This document shows, one piece after another, positions 1 through 9,534 of a stretch of DNA of 64,000 bases. Both the position numbers and the translations under genes were made by a program. A model generated the notes under the pieces. The model ran no database searches, was not told where the DNA came from, and worked only from the letters and a program-made list of their open reading frames with translations. Location of the stretch: contig NZ_FNOI01000011.1 of assembly GCF_900107015.1 (NCBI RefSeq), forward strand, positions 23,502-87,501, in the 5' to 3' direction. The stretch is from Litoreibacter albidus. Lineage in GTDB: Bacteria; Pseudomonadota; Alphaproteobacteria; Rhodobacterales; Rhodobacteraceae. Every line of letters starts with the position of its first letter. Position 1 is the first letter of the stretch.

Positions 1-824
1 CTGAGCGGCGAGGTGCTCAGCTCAATCCATGCGGCAGGGACAACCTGCTTGCCGTCCCACATACCGTTATTCGCGACCATCGCACCGATACGGGCAAAAT
101 CGCGCGCGCTGGTATACATATAGTACATTTCATGCCGCGACCCATTGTTCGGCATGAACCAAGGATCGCCCATAACAACGTTGTCCGCGTCGAAATCCTG
201 CATTCCCAGCGGTTCGGCCAGATATTTTTCCATAAACTGGCCGATGGGTTGGCCAGTCTCTTGGATGAAGATCGTGCCCAAGGCGTTGTAATCAAAATTA
301 TTGGAGAAAAAGAATTCCCCCGGCAGGTGTGATCCGCGTGCGGGGCGATCGGTGATCTGCGCGTCATGCTCACCCTCGGCAGGCAGATAGATACCGGACC
401 GCGCCATCAGTAAATCGCGGATTGTCGCGGTCTTTTCCTGTTCCGTCAGCGGCGTGTTTTCATCGATGTTCAGCTCAGCCAAGGTTTTGTCGAGGTCGAT
501 CAGCCCCTGATCAATGGCGATCCCGTAAAGCAAGCTCAGCACTGCTTTGCGGGTGGATGCGCCGTTCATAATGCGTGTTGTGTCACCGTACTCGTAGATG
601 GATGTCCCATCCAGCACTGCCATGATGACTTCGACATGCTCGCTTTCGGTCTCCAGATAGTCGTCAATCGCCGCCACTGTTTCCGTCGAGATCGCGTCCG
701 ATTTTTGGAGCTCCACCCCATAGGCCGGATCAGGATCCGTGACTTGGGGCATTGCAAAATACAGCGCCGCAACAATGATCGCAGCCAACAAACCGTAAAT
801 GAAATTTTTTGTCGTTTTTGTCAT
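1..824 (-). CDS. Beta-lactamase-family serine hydrolase (3' end beyond window)
   Basis: The protein opens with a short basic stretch and one hydrophobic segment (about residues 8-24), so it is probably a membrane-anchored or exported hydrolase. S90-T-R-K93 fits the SxxK motif of the class C beta-lactamase/esterase family, in which the Ser is the nucleophile. Aligning the downstream NALG stretch with the family puts Ser174-Asn175-Asn176 where Y-x-N is expected, so the usual Tyr may be missing. The gene runs off the left edge, so the C-terminal motif cannot be seen. Start ATG at 824. Substrate unknown; esterase or peptidase roles are equally possible. Confidence 0.75.
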   Translation of the reverse strand, partial: MTKTTKNFIYGLLAAIIVAALYFAMPQVTDPDPAYGVELQKSDAISTETVAAIDDYLETESEHVEVIMAVLDGTSIYEYGDTTRIMNGASTRKAVLSLLYGIAIDQGLIDLDKTLAELNIDENTPLTEQEKTATIRDLLMARSGIYLPAEGEHDAQITDRPARGSHLPGEFFFSNNFDYNALGTIFIQETGQPIGQFMEKYLAEPLGMQDFDADNVVMGDPWFMPNNGSRHEMYYMYTSARDFARIGAMVANNGMWDGKQVVPAAWIELSTSPL

Positions 825-983
825 AATAATTTCCATAATTTGGCCCACAAACGACGCCGACCTGTGGGGCCTTCTGTCAAATACCACGACATTGGTAACC
901 GAACGAAGACACTCTGCAAGAAACTATTCTTGGACGCCGCGGCGCGAGGGCACCTAATACCTCGCGCCGCGGCCGCTCCTGCC

Positions 984-2984
984 TCAGAAGCTTTTCGCCA
1001 GCGTTAGCTTAACGTTGCGCCCTGCGGCAGCGCGTGTGGACAGGCGACGTTGGTACTGTTTGTCGAAGACGTTCTCGACCCCAACGCGGACCTCCATGCC
1101 CTCCAGCACCCCTTGCTGCGGCCTGTAGGTGGCGCGCAGATTGTGAACTCCGAACCCTGCCGTAGGCGTGGCCGATTTGGTGTAGCGGCGCTGCGCCACG
1201 ACTTCCCAGCTCAGGTCCAACTCATCCCCGAACTTTTTGCCCAGCGTCAGGTTAACCCCATTGGCTGGCACATTGCGCCAGTCGACGGTGGTGCCGCCGG
1301 GTTGGTACTCGGTGCCGCTCGCAATGTTCGCGTTCAGGTCAACATAGATGCCGCTTTCCATGGCGTAAGACGCTTCAAGCTCCAGCCCTTTCACCTCGAT
1401 CTCGGTGATCGGCGTTCCGAAAGGCAAGCCCGACGCCTGATAGCTTGTCACGTCCCAAAGGCGGGTGTGATAGAGGTTACCTTTGATGCTAAACGTGTCG
1501 CCTTGCGCGAATACGTCAGTATTGGAATAGGCTGCGCCGACCTCCAGCGTCCGAGACTTTTCGGGTTGGGTCATGAATGCCGGACTGCCGAGGTCGTCAA
1601 TGATCGGCAAGCTTTCCGTATAAGCGGCGGAGCTGAACAGCGACAACCCGTTGGCGAACTCGTAGCGCAGCGACACGCCCCCCATCAGGGCCGCGTTCTT
1701 GAACGTGCCGTCATTCGGCGCGGTGGAGCCTGTGATTGTTGAACGCTCATAGCGCAGCGCAGGCGTGACACTCCACCCGTTACCAAAGCGCAATTCATCC
1801 ACCGCAAATACCGCGATCCGGTCGTCCGTGCCGCCGGGGGAAGATGACGCATCCAAGCGGTCTTTGCGGATCAACTCCACACCGCTGCGCAGGTTGTGGG
1901 CAATGGCCCCCGTGCTAAACAGGCTCGTATTTTTCACCGTAAGCTTCGTCATCTCGTAGCGGTTATCCGCATTGACCAATGCCGCCAGCGTTCCTGTCTG
2001 GCCACTGACCCCCTCGCTTTGGATATCCTGATCCGCGTAGGACAGGGTCACATCCAGATCGACAAGGTCATTGCCTGTGGGGTTATAGCTATACCCCAGA
2101 ACGGTGGTGCGGGACTGGGTTTGCCGGTCCACATTTCCGAACCCGATGCCGGTGGTAGTGAACGTATCAAAAGGCACGTCACGGTCGTCGGCGGAGGTGT
2201 CGCTATAGGCAAATGTCACCGCATGGGCGTTGTCTTCCCCGAAGCTGTATTTGGTTTTCAGCTGGTAGCTCGGCAGCTTGACGCCTTTGGTGCTGATGTC
2301 GTTGCCGTCGCCATCCTGCTGCACGCCTTGCTTGCGCCACGTATAGTTAAACAATGCCTCGAAGTTTTCGGTAGGCTGCCACGCCAGAATGGTGGAGGAC
2401 GTGATCCCGTCGCCATTGCTGGAAAACTGCAACGTCTCGCGGGCCACCAATCCCGGCACCCCGCCGGTGAAGTCGGAGGCATCCTTGCTCTCCAGTTTCA
2501 CCACGCCCCCCACAATACCGGATCCATATTCAAAACTGCCAATGGTGCCGCGAATAACCTCGACCTCTTTATACAGCTCTGGGTCGGTGAACAGTTGGGT
2601 GCCGATACGGTACAGCTCCTCCGCGCCGGTGCTGGCGCCGTCCACGATCACCGCGACTTTCTGGTCAGAGCCGAACGTCGAATTGCTACCGAAGCCGCGA
2701 ATGTTGATGCCCGAACCTTGCGGAGTGGAGCCGTTCACCAGACTTACTCCCGGCACGGTGTCGATCAACTCACCCACAGTGCCGCCTTGACGGTCGTCGA
2801 TCTCGTCTTGATCCAATGTTGTTACGGCGACGTCGGTGTCTGTCTGCACGTCCCGTTTACTCTGGCCCAGAATGATGGTGCCCAGATCGCCGTCGTCCTG
2901 CGCTATTGCCGCGATGGGCAAACTGGCGACGACGATCAGCGCCGTGGTGGCGCGCAACGCGGCGCGCGAATTAAAATGTGGCAT
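984..2984 (-). CDS. hmuR: TonB-dependent outer-membrane haem receptor (HmuR-type)
   Basis: The product has 666 residues, a normal length for a TonB-dependent receptor. A Sec signal peptide (residues 1-28, ending AIAQ) is followed by a plug domain with the TDV..TTLDQDEID box, GELIDTVPGVS and the NIRGFG motif, then a beta barrel ending in aromatic Phe (LTLAKSF). Family knowledge: such proteins bind haem or haemoproteins at the surface and import haem using TonB-ExbBD energy. The haem assignment rests mainly on context, because the gene is divergent from hmuSTUV. I do not see a clear FRAP/NPNL box in the barrel. A different iron ligand remains possible. Confidence 0.85.
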   Translation of the reverse strand: MPHFNSRAALRATTALIVVASLPIAAIAQDDGDLGTIILGQSKRDVQTDTDVAVTTLDQDEIDDRQGGTVGELIDTVPGVSLVNGSTPQGSGINIRGFGSNSTFGSDQKVAVIVDGASTGAEELYRIGTQLFTDPELYKEVEVIRGTIGSFEYGSGIVGGVVKLESKDASDFTGGVPGLVARETLQFSSNGDGITSSTILAWQPTENFEALFNYTWRKQGVQQDGDGNDISTKGVKLPSYQLKTKYSFGEDNAHAVTFAYSDTSADDRDVPFDTFTTTGIGFGNVDRQTQSRTTVLGYSYNPTGNDLVDLDVTLSYADQDIQSEGVSGQTGTLAALVNADNRYEMTKLTVKNTSLFSTGAIAHNLRSGVELIRKDRLDASSSPGGTDDRIAVFAVDELRFGNGWSVTPALRYERSTITGSTAPNDGTFKNAALMGGVSLRYEFANGLSLFSSAAYTESLPIIDDLGSPAFMTQPEKSRTLEVGAAYSNTDVFAQGDTFSIKGNLYHTRLWDVTSYQASGLPFGTPITEIEVKGLELEASYAMESGIYVDLNANIASGTEYQPGGTTVDWRNVPANGVNLTLGKKFGDELDLSWEVVAQRRYTKSATPTAGFGVHNLRATYRPQQGVLEGMEVRVGVENVFDKQYQRRLSTRAAAGRNVKLTLAKSF

Positions 2985-3198
2985 GGTCTACCCCTCGGTT
3001 GCATGGCTGTGTCCAGATGCTTGCGATGGGCTGGCGTGGATTTCGTGGATTTTGGTCGGCAGATCAATCCGCCGCTTGCGTCTCTAAATTAATCCTACTA
3101 AAAGTGTCAACATTATTCCTGCCCGATGACGGGTTGGCAGCTACGCCCGCATAAATGGCCCAGCCACCACAGAAAATTCACCAATGTGAGGCGCTGAG
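2985..3198. promoter_or_regulatory. Divergent hmuR/hmuS promoter region
   Basis: This 214-bp spacer separates the two divergent haem-uptake transcription units and must hold both promoters. An AT-rich stretch (about 3084-3118) is the likely promoter or operator core. I cannot match it with confidence to a Fur, RirA or Irr box. A GAGG-type ribosome binding site precedes the hmuS ATG. Confidence 0.45.
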
Positions 3199-4251
3199 AT
3201 GGCTAAACCTACCCCCGAAGAGATTCGTGCATTGCGCACGGAGAACCCGAAAATGCGCGACCGCGATCTGGCAGAGCAACACGGCTTTGCCGAGGCTGAC
3301 CTGCTGGCGGCCTTCACCGGAATTGACGTCACCCGCATCGACCCGCATCCCGACCGCATCATGGGCGCGGCGCAACTGCTGGGAGAGGTGATGGCCCTCA
3401 CCCGCACACCGTCCTGCGTGCATGAGAAGATCGGCATCTACGACAACTACCACCCCGGAAAACACGCCGCGATGGTGCAGACCGAAGACATCGACCTGCG
3501 TATTTTCGGAAGCCATTGGCAGCACGGCTTTCTGGTGGAGCGCGAAACTGACACCGGCACCCGCCGCAGCCTTCAAATCTTTGACGCCGCTGGCGATGCG
3601 GTCCACAAAATCTTCCTCCGCGACACCTCCGACCTAAGCGCATGGGGCGACCTGAAGACGTCGCTCGCCATCGAAGACCAAGGCCAAACTCTTGATCTAG
3701 CCCCGCGCAAGCCCCCCGAAGCCGCGAAATCGAACCTCGCCAAGCTGGACGAACTACGGGCCGAGTGGACCAAAATGACCGACACGCACCAATTCCTGCG
3801 GTTGGCCTCCAAACTAAAGATGAACCGTCTTGGCGCCTACCGCATCGCCGGTGCGCCGTTTGTGCGGCAACTCGACACGAGTGCGGTCGATCAAATGCTG
3901 CACAAGTTGCAAGAAACCGGCACCGAGGTGATGATTTTCGTCGGCAACCGTGGGTGCATCCAAATCCACACCGGACCCGTCAAAACCCTGAAGGCAATGG
4001 GCCCGTGGCAAAACGTGCTGGACCCCAATTTCAACCTGCACCTGCGCCTTGATCACGTGGCGGAGGTCTGGGCCGTCGAAAAACCCACGCAGCGCGGGCC
4101 TGCCCTATCCGTCGAAGCGTTCGACAAAGACGGCACTATCATTTTCCAGATTTTTGGCATCAGCAAGGAAGGCCGCGATAGCCGACCCGCTTGGCGTGCC
4201 ATTGTCGAGCAACTCGAAAGCTTGCAAGAAGCAGAGGCCGTCGCATCATGA
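3199..4251 (+). CDS. hmuS: Haem-trafficking/haem-degrading protein HmuS
   Basis: This 350-residue protein fits the HemS/HmuS/ChuS family, which is built from two homologous halves. TRTPSCVHEKIGIY (about residues 70-84) and GNRGCIQIHTGPV (about 250-262) are the equivalent core segments of the two halves. Family members act in the cytoplasm, accepting haem from the importer and passing it on or breaking it down to release iron. It is the first gene of a tight operon: its TGA overlaps the hmuT ATG (ATGA). No truncation is seen. The name is assigned by family and synteny. Confidence 0.92.
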   Translation: MAKPTPEEIRALRTENPKMRDRDLAEQHGFAEADLLAAFTGIDVTRIDPHPDRIMGAAQLLGEVMALTRTPSCVHEKIGIYDNYHPGKHAAMVQTEDIDLRIFGSHWQHGFLVERETDTGTRRSLQIFDAAGDAVHKIFLRDTSDLSAWGDLKTSLAIEDQGQTLDLAPRKPPEAAKSNLAKLDELRAEWTKMTDTHQFLRLASKLKMNRLGAYRIAGAPFVRQLDTSAVDQMLHKLQETGTEVMIFVGNRGCIQIHTGPVKTLKAMGPWQNVLDPNFNLHLRLDHVAEVWAVEKPTQRGPALSVEAFDKDGTIIFQIFGISKEGRDSRPAWRAIVEQLESLQEAEAVAS

Positions 4252-5129
4252 GGCGCGCCTTCAGTCGCCGCAAGGCCTTGCCGATTCTGGCATTCACCTT
4301 TGCCACGGCTCTCTGGGGCGGTTCCGCTGCCCTCTGGGCGGCGGGTGAGAACACGCAACCGGACCTGTTGTCGCTCGGCGGCTCGGTCACGGAAATCGTC
4401 TATGCGTTGGGCCAGCAGCACCGCTTGGTGGCCCGCGACACCACATCCGTGTTTCCGCCGGAGGCCGCAGACCTTCCCGACGTCGGCTACTTGCGCGCCT
4501 TGTCGGCGGAAGGCGTGTTGTCCGTATCTCCCGCGCTGATCATCTCCGAGGAGGGCGCAGGCCCGCCCGAAACCATTGAGCTCTTGCAAACCGCTTCCGT
4601 GCCCTTCGTGACCGTGCCCGAAACCTACACCGCCCAAGGCGTCGTCGATAAAATTCTAGCCGTCGGCAAGGCCTTGGACGTGGAGCCGAAAGCGCAGGAA
4701 TTGGCCCACAACGTGGGGCGCAAACTAGACGCCGCGCAGCATGCGGCCACACAAAGTGGCATCCCCAAGCGCGTATTGTTCATCCTCAGCACCAACGGCG
4801 GGCGCATCCTTGCCTCGGGCACCGGCACAGCCGCGGACGGGATCATCAAGATGGCGGGCGCGGTCAACGCGCTCGTTGAGTTTGAGGGATACAAACCCGT
4901 CACCGACGAAGCCGTGAGTGCCGCTGCGCCCGACGTGATTTTGATGATGGATCGCCGTGGCGATCACGCGACGTCGAATGAAGAACTCTTGGCCCTGCCC
5001 GCCATCACCACCACCCCTGCGGCAAAGAGCCAGTCGGTTGTGCGGATGGACGGGCTGTATCTGCTAGGGTTCGGACCGCGCACTGCGCAGGCGGTGACTG
5101 ACCTCAACACAGCACTTTACGGAGGCTAG
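4248..5129 (+). CDS. hmuT: Haem ABC transporter periplasmic binding protein HmuT
   Basis: This 293-residue cluster 8/class III-type binding protein begins at the ATG overlapping the hmuS stop; a longer reading upstream inside hmuS is unlikely. The N-terminus has Arg residues, a hydrophobic core and AAG, consistent with an export signal (residues 1-32). LLSLGGSVTEIVYALG (40-55) is the usual first lobe of the fold. GYLRALSAEG (80-89) matches the segment that carries the haem-binding Tyr in HmuT/ShuT-type proteins. It delivers haem from the receptor to HmuUV. Confidence 0.92.
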   Translation: MRRAFSRRKALPILAFTFATALWGGSAALWAAGENTQPDLLSLGGSVTEIVYALGQQHRLVARDTTSVFPPEAADLPDVGYLRALSAEGVLSVSPALIISEEGAGPPETIELLQTASVPFVTVPETYTAQGVVDKILAVGKALDVEPKAQELAHNVGRKLDAAQHAATQSGIPKRVLFILSTNGGRILASGTGTAADGIIKMAGAVNALVEFEGYKPVTDEAVSAAAPDVILMMDRRGDHATSNEELLALPAITTTPAAKSQSVVRMDGLYLLGFGPRTAQAVTDLNTALYGG

Positions 5130-5130
5130 G

Positions 5131-6195
5131 GTGACAGCGATCAGCGATTTAGACACCCCGCGCGACCGGTTGCACGCCGCCCGCGCCGCACATCTGTGGC
5201 TGGCGTTGCTGCTGGTTGTCGTCAGCCTCGCCTCGCTAGCCTGGGGCGCATCCGGCACCTCGCTGTGGGCGGCACTGGCTAAACTTGCCCGCGGTGAACC
5301 CTTGACCCAGCTTGAGGCCGTCATCCTGTGGGACATCCGCGCGCCGCGTCTGGCGCTTGGCATTTGCGTGGGCGCGTCGCTGGCGGTGTCAGGCGCAGTT
5401 ATGCAAGGATTGTTCCGCAACCCGCTCGCCGACCCCGGTTTGGTCGGTGTAAGCGCGGGCGCGGGGCTGGGTGCCATCATCGCCATCGTGCTGGGCGCGG
5501 CCCTGCCCGTCTGGCTGGTGGAAATCACCGGCAACGCGTTAGTGCCTGTCGCCGCTTTCATGGGCGGATGGGCGTCAACGATGGTCCTCTACCGCGTGGC
5601 AACGCGCGGCGGTCGCACCTCGGTCGCAACCATGTTGCTGGCGGGCATTGCCTTGGGCGCACTTGCGGGCGCAGTGTCCGGCGTTCTGGTCTATATCGCC
5701 GATGACAGCCAGTTGCGCGACCTCACGTTTTGGGGCCTCGGTTCGCTGGCAGGGGCCACATGGGCCAAAACGCTGGTCGCCGCCCCGCTGATCGCTCTGT
5801 CGCTCGGGGCCGCGATGACACTTGGCGACGGGCTGAACGGATTGGCCATGGGCGAGGCCACCGCCCACCACATCGGCATCCCCGTGCAGCGCATGAAAAA
5901 CATCGCCATCCTCACCGTCGCTGGGGCCACGGGTGCCGCCGTCGCAGTCTCCGGCGGCATCGGGTTTATCGGCATAGTGGTGCCGCATCTGCTCCGGCTG
6001 GCCACTGGCCCCGACCACCGAACGTTGCTCATCAACTCCGCCTTGCTGGGCGCAAGTCTGCTGCTTGTCGCGGACGTCATCAGCCGCACGATTATAGCCC
6101 CCGCAGAGCTTCCCATCGGCATCGTCACCGCCGTTCTTGGCGCACCGGTGTTCTTGTGGATCCTGCTGCGCCGCCGCACCATGATGGAGCTGTAA
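5131..6195 (+). CDS. hmuU: Haem ABC transporter permease HmuU
   Basis: This 354-residue FecCD-family permease has many hydrophobic segments. Signature stretches include RAPRLALGICVGASLAVSGA, MQGLFRNPLADPGLVGVSAG and GFIGIVVPHLLRL. It forms the membrane channel for haem together with HmuV. GTG at 5131 is preceded by GGAGG that overlaps the hmuT stop region, which fixes the start. Its TAA overlaps the hmuV ATG. Confidence 0.93.
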   Translation: MTAISDLDTPRDRLHAARAAHLWLALLLVVVSLASLAWGASGTSLWAALAKLARGEPLTQLEAVILWDIRAPRLALGICVGASLAVSGAVMQGLFRNPLADPGLVGVSAGAGLGAIIAIVLGAALPVWLVEITGNALVPVAAFMGGWASTMVLYRVATRGGRTSVATMLLAGIALGALAGAVSGVLVYIADDSQLRDLTFWGLGSLAGATWAKTLVAAPLIALSLGAAMTLGDGLNGLAMGEATAHHIGIPVQRMKNIAILTVAGATGAAVAVSGGIGFIGIVVPHLLRLATGPDHRTLLINSALLGASLLLVADVISRTIIAPAELPIGIVTAVLGAPVFLWILLRRRTMMEL

Positions 6196-6998
6196 TGCTG
6201 ACCGCACGCAACATTTCCGTCACCCTTGGTCACGCGCAAGTGCTGGCCCACGTGGACTTCACCGCCCGCGCAGGTCAGCTAACGGCCATCGTCGGCCCAA
6301 ACGGCTCTGGCAAGACGACGCTTCTGCGGGCACTGACGGGTGATGTGGACTATTCGGGCACCGTGCTTTTGAACGGCACCGACACCCAAGGCCAGCGTCC
6401 GTGGCAACTGGCCGCGCAACGCGCGGTGCTGCCGCAGGCCACCACCATGGCGTTCCCCTTCACCGTGATTGAGGTAGTCCGCATCGGGCTGACCAACGGC
6501 ACCGCCGCAACCCATGACAGTCGCGCGATGCAAGCCCTGCGCCGCGTCGGCCTCGCCCATTACGCCAACCGTTTCTACCAAGAATTGTCGGGCGGCGAGC
6601 AGCAGCGCGTGCAACTGGCCCGCGTGCTTTGTCAGGTCTGGGCCCCTGTGGAGGACGGCGCGCCGCGCTGGCTGTTGCTGGACGAACCAGTCGCCAGCCT
6701 CGACATCGGCCACCAGCTTGAAGTTATGGAAATCGCCCGCGGCTTTGCTCGGTCCGGCGGCGGCGTCGTTGCCGTCATGCACGACCTGAACCTGACCGCG
6801 CTATACGCGGATGAGGTCGCTATGCTGGCAGGCGGCAGGCTTTTGGCCCACGGGACACCCGCCGACGTGCTGACCGACGCGACCCTGTCCGACGCCTATG
6901 GCTGTGCGTTGCGGGTCAACACCGCACCGCAGGCGGGGCACACCTTCATCCTGCCCCATGCCGCCAACCTTATGACCGAGAATTGGAGCGCTTCATGA
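6195..6998 (+). CDS. hmuV: Haem ABC transporter ATPase HmuV
   Basis: This 267-residue ABC ATPase begins at the ATG in the TAATG overlap with hmuU; an open frame extends upstream but lies inside hmuU. Walker A is GPNGSGKTT (34-42), the signature is LSGGEQQR, Walker B is WLLLDEPVASLD, and the switch His follows in AVMHDLNL. It powers haem import through HmuU. It overlaps the next gene by ATGA, so translation is likely coupled. Confidence 0.94.
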   Translation: MLTARNISVTLGHAQVLAHVDFTARAGQLTAIVGPNGSGKTTLLRALTGDVDYSGTVLLNGTDTQGQRPWQLAAQRAVLPQATTMAFPFTVIEVVRIGLTNGTAATHDSRAMQALRRVGLAHYANRFYQELSGGEQQRVQLARVLCQVWAPVEDGAPRWLLLDEPVASLDIGHQLEVMEIARGFARSGGGVVAVMHDLNLTALYADEVAMLAGGRLLAHGTPADVLTDATLSDAYGCALRVNTAPQAGHTFILPHAANLMTENWSAS

Positions 6999-7786
6999 TC
7001 CGACCCATCGCTTTGCTATGTTGTTTCGCCATGCCGCTGTGCGCGCAGGATCTCACCGGCGTGCCGGACGATCTGGGGGCGCAGGTCGTCGTGCTGGGCG
7101 AAGTCCATGATAACCCGCTACACCATCTGGGGCAAGCAGAGATGATCCGGCGGTTGGACCCGCGCGCGGTAGTGTTTGAGATGCTGACCCCCGCGCAGGC
7201 CAAACAGGTCAACGCAGACCCCCGCACTGATTTGGACGGGCTGGGTGCGCGCATCGGCTGGGCCACCTCCGGTTGGCCCGAGTACGCGATTTACCAGCCA
7301 GTGTTTGAGGCACTTGGCATCCGTCCGGTCATCGGTGCCGCAGCCCCCAAAGACACGGTGCGCCAAGCCTTCAGCGGTGGCGCGTCTGCGGTGATGGCTC
7401 CAGACGGCGACCGCTTCGGATTGGCCGACGCCCTGCCAGCAGACCAGTTGGAGCAGCGCAAAAAAATGCAGTTCGACGCCCACTGCGAAGCCATGCCGCT
7501 CGACATGATGGGCGGCATGGTGGAGGCGCAACGCTACCGTGATGCCGCCTTCGCACAGGCGGTTTTGGCAGCGTTAGAGACTTACGGCGCGCCAATCGTT
7601 CTTATCGCGGGCAACGGCCACGCCCGCACCGATTGGGGGGTTCCGGCGATGATCGCGCTGGCTGCCCCCGAAGTCTCCGTGAAAGCCATAGGTTTTGTTG
7701 AGGCCCCGACCGAGACGCCGTTCGACATCACCGTGGTGACCGATCCGGCAGAGCGGGACGACCCTTGCGCGCGTTTCAACAAGTGA
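6995..7786 (+). CDS. ChaN-like haem-binding family protein
   Basis: The 263-residue product has a short signal peptide (MIRPIALLCCFAMPLCAQ) and the ChaN/DUF399 pattern LGEVHDNPLHHLGQAEM near the N-terminus, with GNGHARTDWGVP near the C-terminus. Structurally studied ChaN proteins bind haem at the outer membrane or periplasm. I chose ATG 6995, which overlaps the hmuV stop; a TTG 12 bp upstream is less likely. It ends the hmuSTUV operon, so a role in periplasmic haem handling is inferred. A canonical lipobox is not obvious, although Cys residues lie inside the signal. Confidence 0.85.
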   Translation: MIRPIALLCCFAMPLCAQDLTGVPDDLGAQVVVLGEVHDNPLHHLGQAEMIRRLDPRAVVFEMLTPAQAKQVNADPRTDLDGLGARIGWATSGWPEYAIYQPVFEALGIRPVIGAAAPKDTVRQAFSGGASAVMAPDGDRFGLADALPADQLEQRKKMQFDAHCEAMPLDMMGGMVEAQRYRDAAFAQAVLAALETYGAPIVLIAGNGHARTDWGVPAMIALAAPEVSVKAIGFVEAPTETPFDITVVTDPAERDDPCARFNK

Positions 7787-7798
7787 GGAAATTCGCGC

Positions 7799-8557
7799 TC
7801 AAGGCACAACACCCATCGGCTGCACGACAAGTCCTTCAGGCGTGGTTTGCACGAATGCGCTAATCCCGAAGGTGTCGCGGATCAGCTCTTGCGTCAGCAC
7901 GTCAACCGGCGTGCCGTCCGCCACCACTCTGCCCTTGTCGACGACAATCAGGCGGGTGCAATGGCGCGCAGCAAGTCCCAGATCATGCAGCGACACGACA
8001 ACCGACCGCCCCTCCGACGCCAAGCTGGCGAACTCCTGCATTGTGGCGATCTGGTGCGCGGGATCGAGGCCCGCAATCGGTTCATCCGCCATCAAAAGCG
8101 GCGTGTCCTGCGCCAGCGCCCGTGCGATCAAAACCCGCGCCTGCTCCCCACCTGACAGTTGCGTCGCCGTGCGGCTGCGCAGGCCTGTCAGGTCCATGCG
8201 GTCCAATGCGCGGGCCACGGCGTCGTGATCTGTTTTTGTCGGACGTCGCCCAAGGCCCATATGCGGAGAGCGGCCCAGCATCACCAAAGTCTCCACATCA
8301 ACCGGCCACGCGATTTCACGCGCTTGCGGCATCCACGCCACCGCGCGGCCCCGCTCACGCGGTGTCATGGCAGCAAGCGAGCTTTCGCCGCGATGCGCCA
8401 ACAGCCCAAGCGCCCCGCGCATCAGCGTCGTTTTGCCCGCACCGTTGGGGCCGATAATCCCGACCATCTCGCCGCTGTCTATGGTCAGCTCCACATTGCG
8501 CAGCACGTCGCATTGATGCCGTGCAACGCCGAATTCCCTTAGGGTCAGCAGGCTCAT
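7799..8557 (-). CDS. btuD: Cobalamin ABC transporter ATPase BtuD-type
   Basis: The 252-residue ABC ATPase has Walker A GPNGAGKTT (36-44), signature LSGGEQARV, Walker B LLMADEPIAGLD and switch His in VSLHDLGL. The start is the ATG at 8557, in the ATGA overlap with the permease; an upstream open frame is read-through inside btuC. It is the last gene of btuB-btuF-btuC-btuD, converging with the haem operon 12 bp away. The cobalamin assignment comes from the riboswitch upstream of btuB. Confidence 0.88.
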   Translation of the reverse strand: MSLLTLREFGVARHQCDVLRNVELTIDSGEMVGIIGPNGAGKTTLMRGALGLLAHRGESSLAAMTPRERGRAVAWMPQAREIAWPVDVETLVMLGRSPHMGLGRRPTKTDHDAVARALDRMDLTGLRSRTATQLSGGEQARVLIARALAQDTPLLMADEPIAGLDPAHQIATMQEFASLASEGRSVVVSLHDLGLAARHCTRLIVVDKGRVVADGTPVDVLTQELIRDTFGISAFVQTTPEGLVVQPMGVVP

Positions 8558-9534
8558 AACCCGTCCCTTCGTGTGCGGTAGATCAGGTGCAAAAATAGTG
8601 GCGCGCCAACCAATGCGGTGACGACACCCAGCTTCAAATCCCGCGCGGGCAGGATGATCCGCACGGCAATATCCGCCGCCAGCAACATCGCAGCACCCCC
8701 CAAGGTGGAGGCCCACAAAAGCGCGCCGGGTCGTGACCCCACGAAGGGACGCAGCAGATGCGGGACCACCAAGCCCACGAAGCCAATCGCCCCCGCAACC
8801 GCCGTGGACGCGCCGACCACCGCCGCCGTACCAAAGATCAGCGTCAATCGCAGGCGGCGCAGGCTGATGCCCATCGCCTCCGCCGCGTCCTCGCCCAAGG
8901 TCAATGCGTCCAACCCGCGCGACAGCGTGGCCAGCATCAACGCGCCTGCTAAGATTAACGGCAAGGCGATCCACACATGCGTCATGGAGCGGTCGGCGAG
9001 CGATCCCATCATCCAGAACACGATCTCATTCGCCGCAAACGGATTGGGCGCAAGGTTCAGCACCAGTGACGTAAACGCCCCCGCGAGCGCCGATATCGCA
9101 ATGCCCGCCAAGATCAACGTCAGCGACGACCCGCGCGGCCCCGCAAGCACCAACACCGCGAACACGCCAAAAAGCGCCCCGCCCAACGCGGCCAGCGGCA
9201 GGCCCAAAGCAAAAGCCGCCGCCAGCCCCGTCTGGATCGCCAGCACCGCGCCAAATGCGGCAGAGCCCGACACGCCGATCAACCCCGGATCGGCCAGCGG
9301 ATTGCGCAAATAGCCCTGCATCGCCGCCCCCGCCAGCCCAAGCGAGCCGCCGATCAGCACCGCCAGCAACGCCCGTGGCAGGCGAATTTCCCGCATCACC
9401 AGCGGCATAGGGCCTTCGCCCCCCGCGATAAGGGCGAGTAGGCTTTCAAACGGACCGATATCCGCAGGGCCAGTGACCAATGCCGCGACGAACAACACCG
9501 CGACCAACGCGATCAATGTCACGGCAAGACGCAT
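8554..9534 (-). CDS. btuC: Cobalamin ABC transporter permease BtuC-type
   Basis: The 326-residue FecCD/BtuC-family permease has the hallmark stretches IRLPRALLAVLIGGSLGLAG, AMQGYLRNPLADPGLIGVSG and GFVGLVVPHLLRP, plus multiple membrane helices. I start it at the ATG at 9534, which overlaps the btuF stop by four bases, rather than at the longer open frame. Family members move vitamin B12 or siderophores; here the operon and riboswitch point to B12. It is a paralogue of HmuU. Confidence 0.88.
   Translation of the reverse strand: MRLAVTLIALVAVLFVAALVTGPADIGPFESLLALIAGGEGPMPLVMREIRLPRALLAVLIGGSLGLAGAAMQGYLRNPLADPGLIGVSGSAAFGAVLAIQTGLAAAFALGLPLAALGGALFGVFAVLVLAGPRGSSLTLILAGIAISALAGAFTSLVLNLAPNPFAANEIVFWMMGSLADRSMTHVWIALPLILAGALMLATLSRGLDALTLGEDAAEAMGISLRRLRLTLIFGTAAVVGASTAVAGAIGFVGLVVPHLLRPFVGSRPGALLWASTLGGAAMLLAADIAVRIILPARDLKLGVVTALVGAPLFLHLIYRTRRDGL

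Noticed and set aside
5730..6194. Long N-terminal extension of HmuV
   Set aside because: The frame stays open inside hmuU but the TAATG overlap and family length place the start at 6195.
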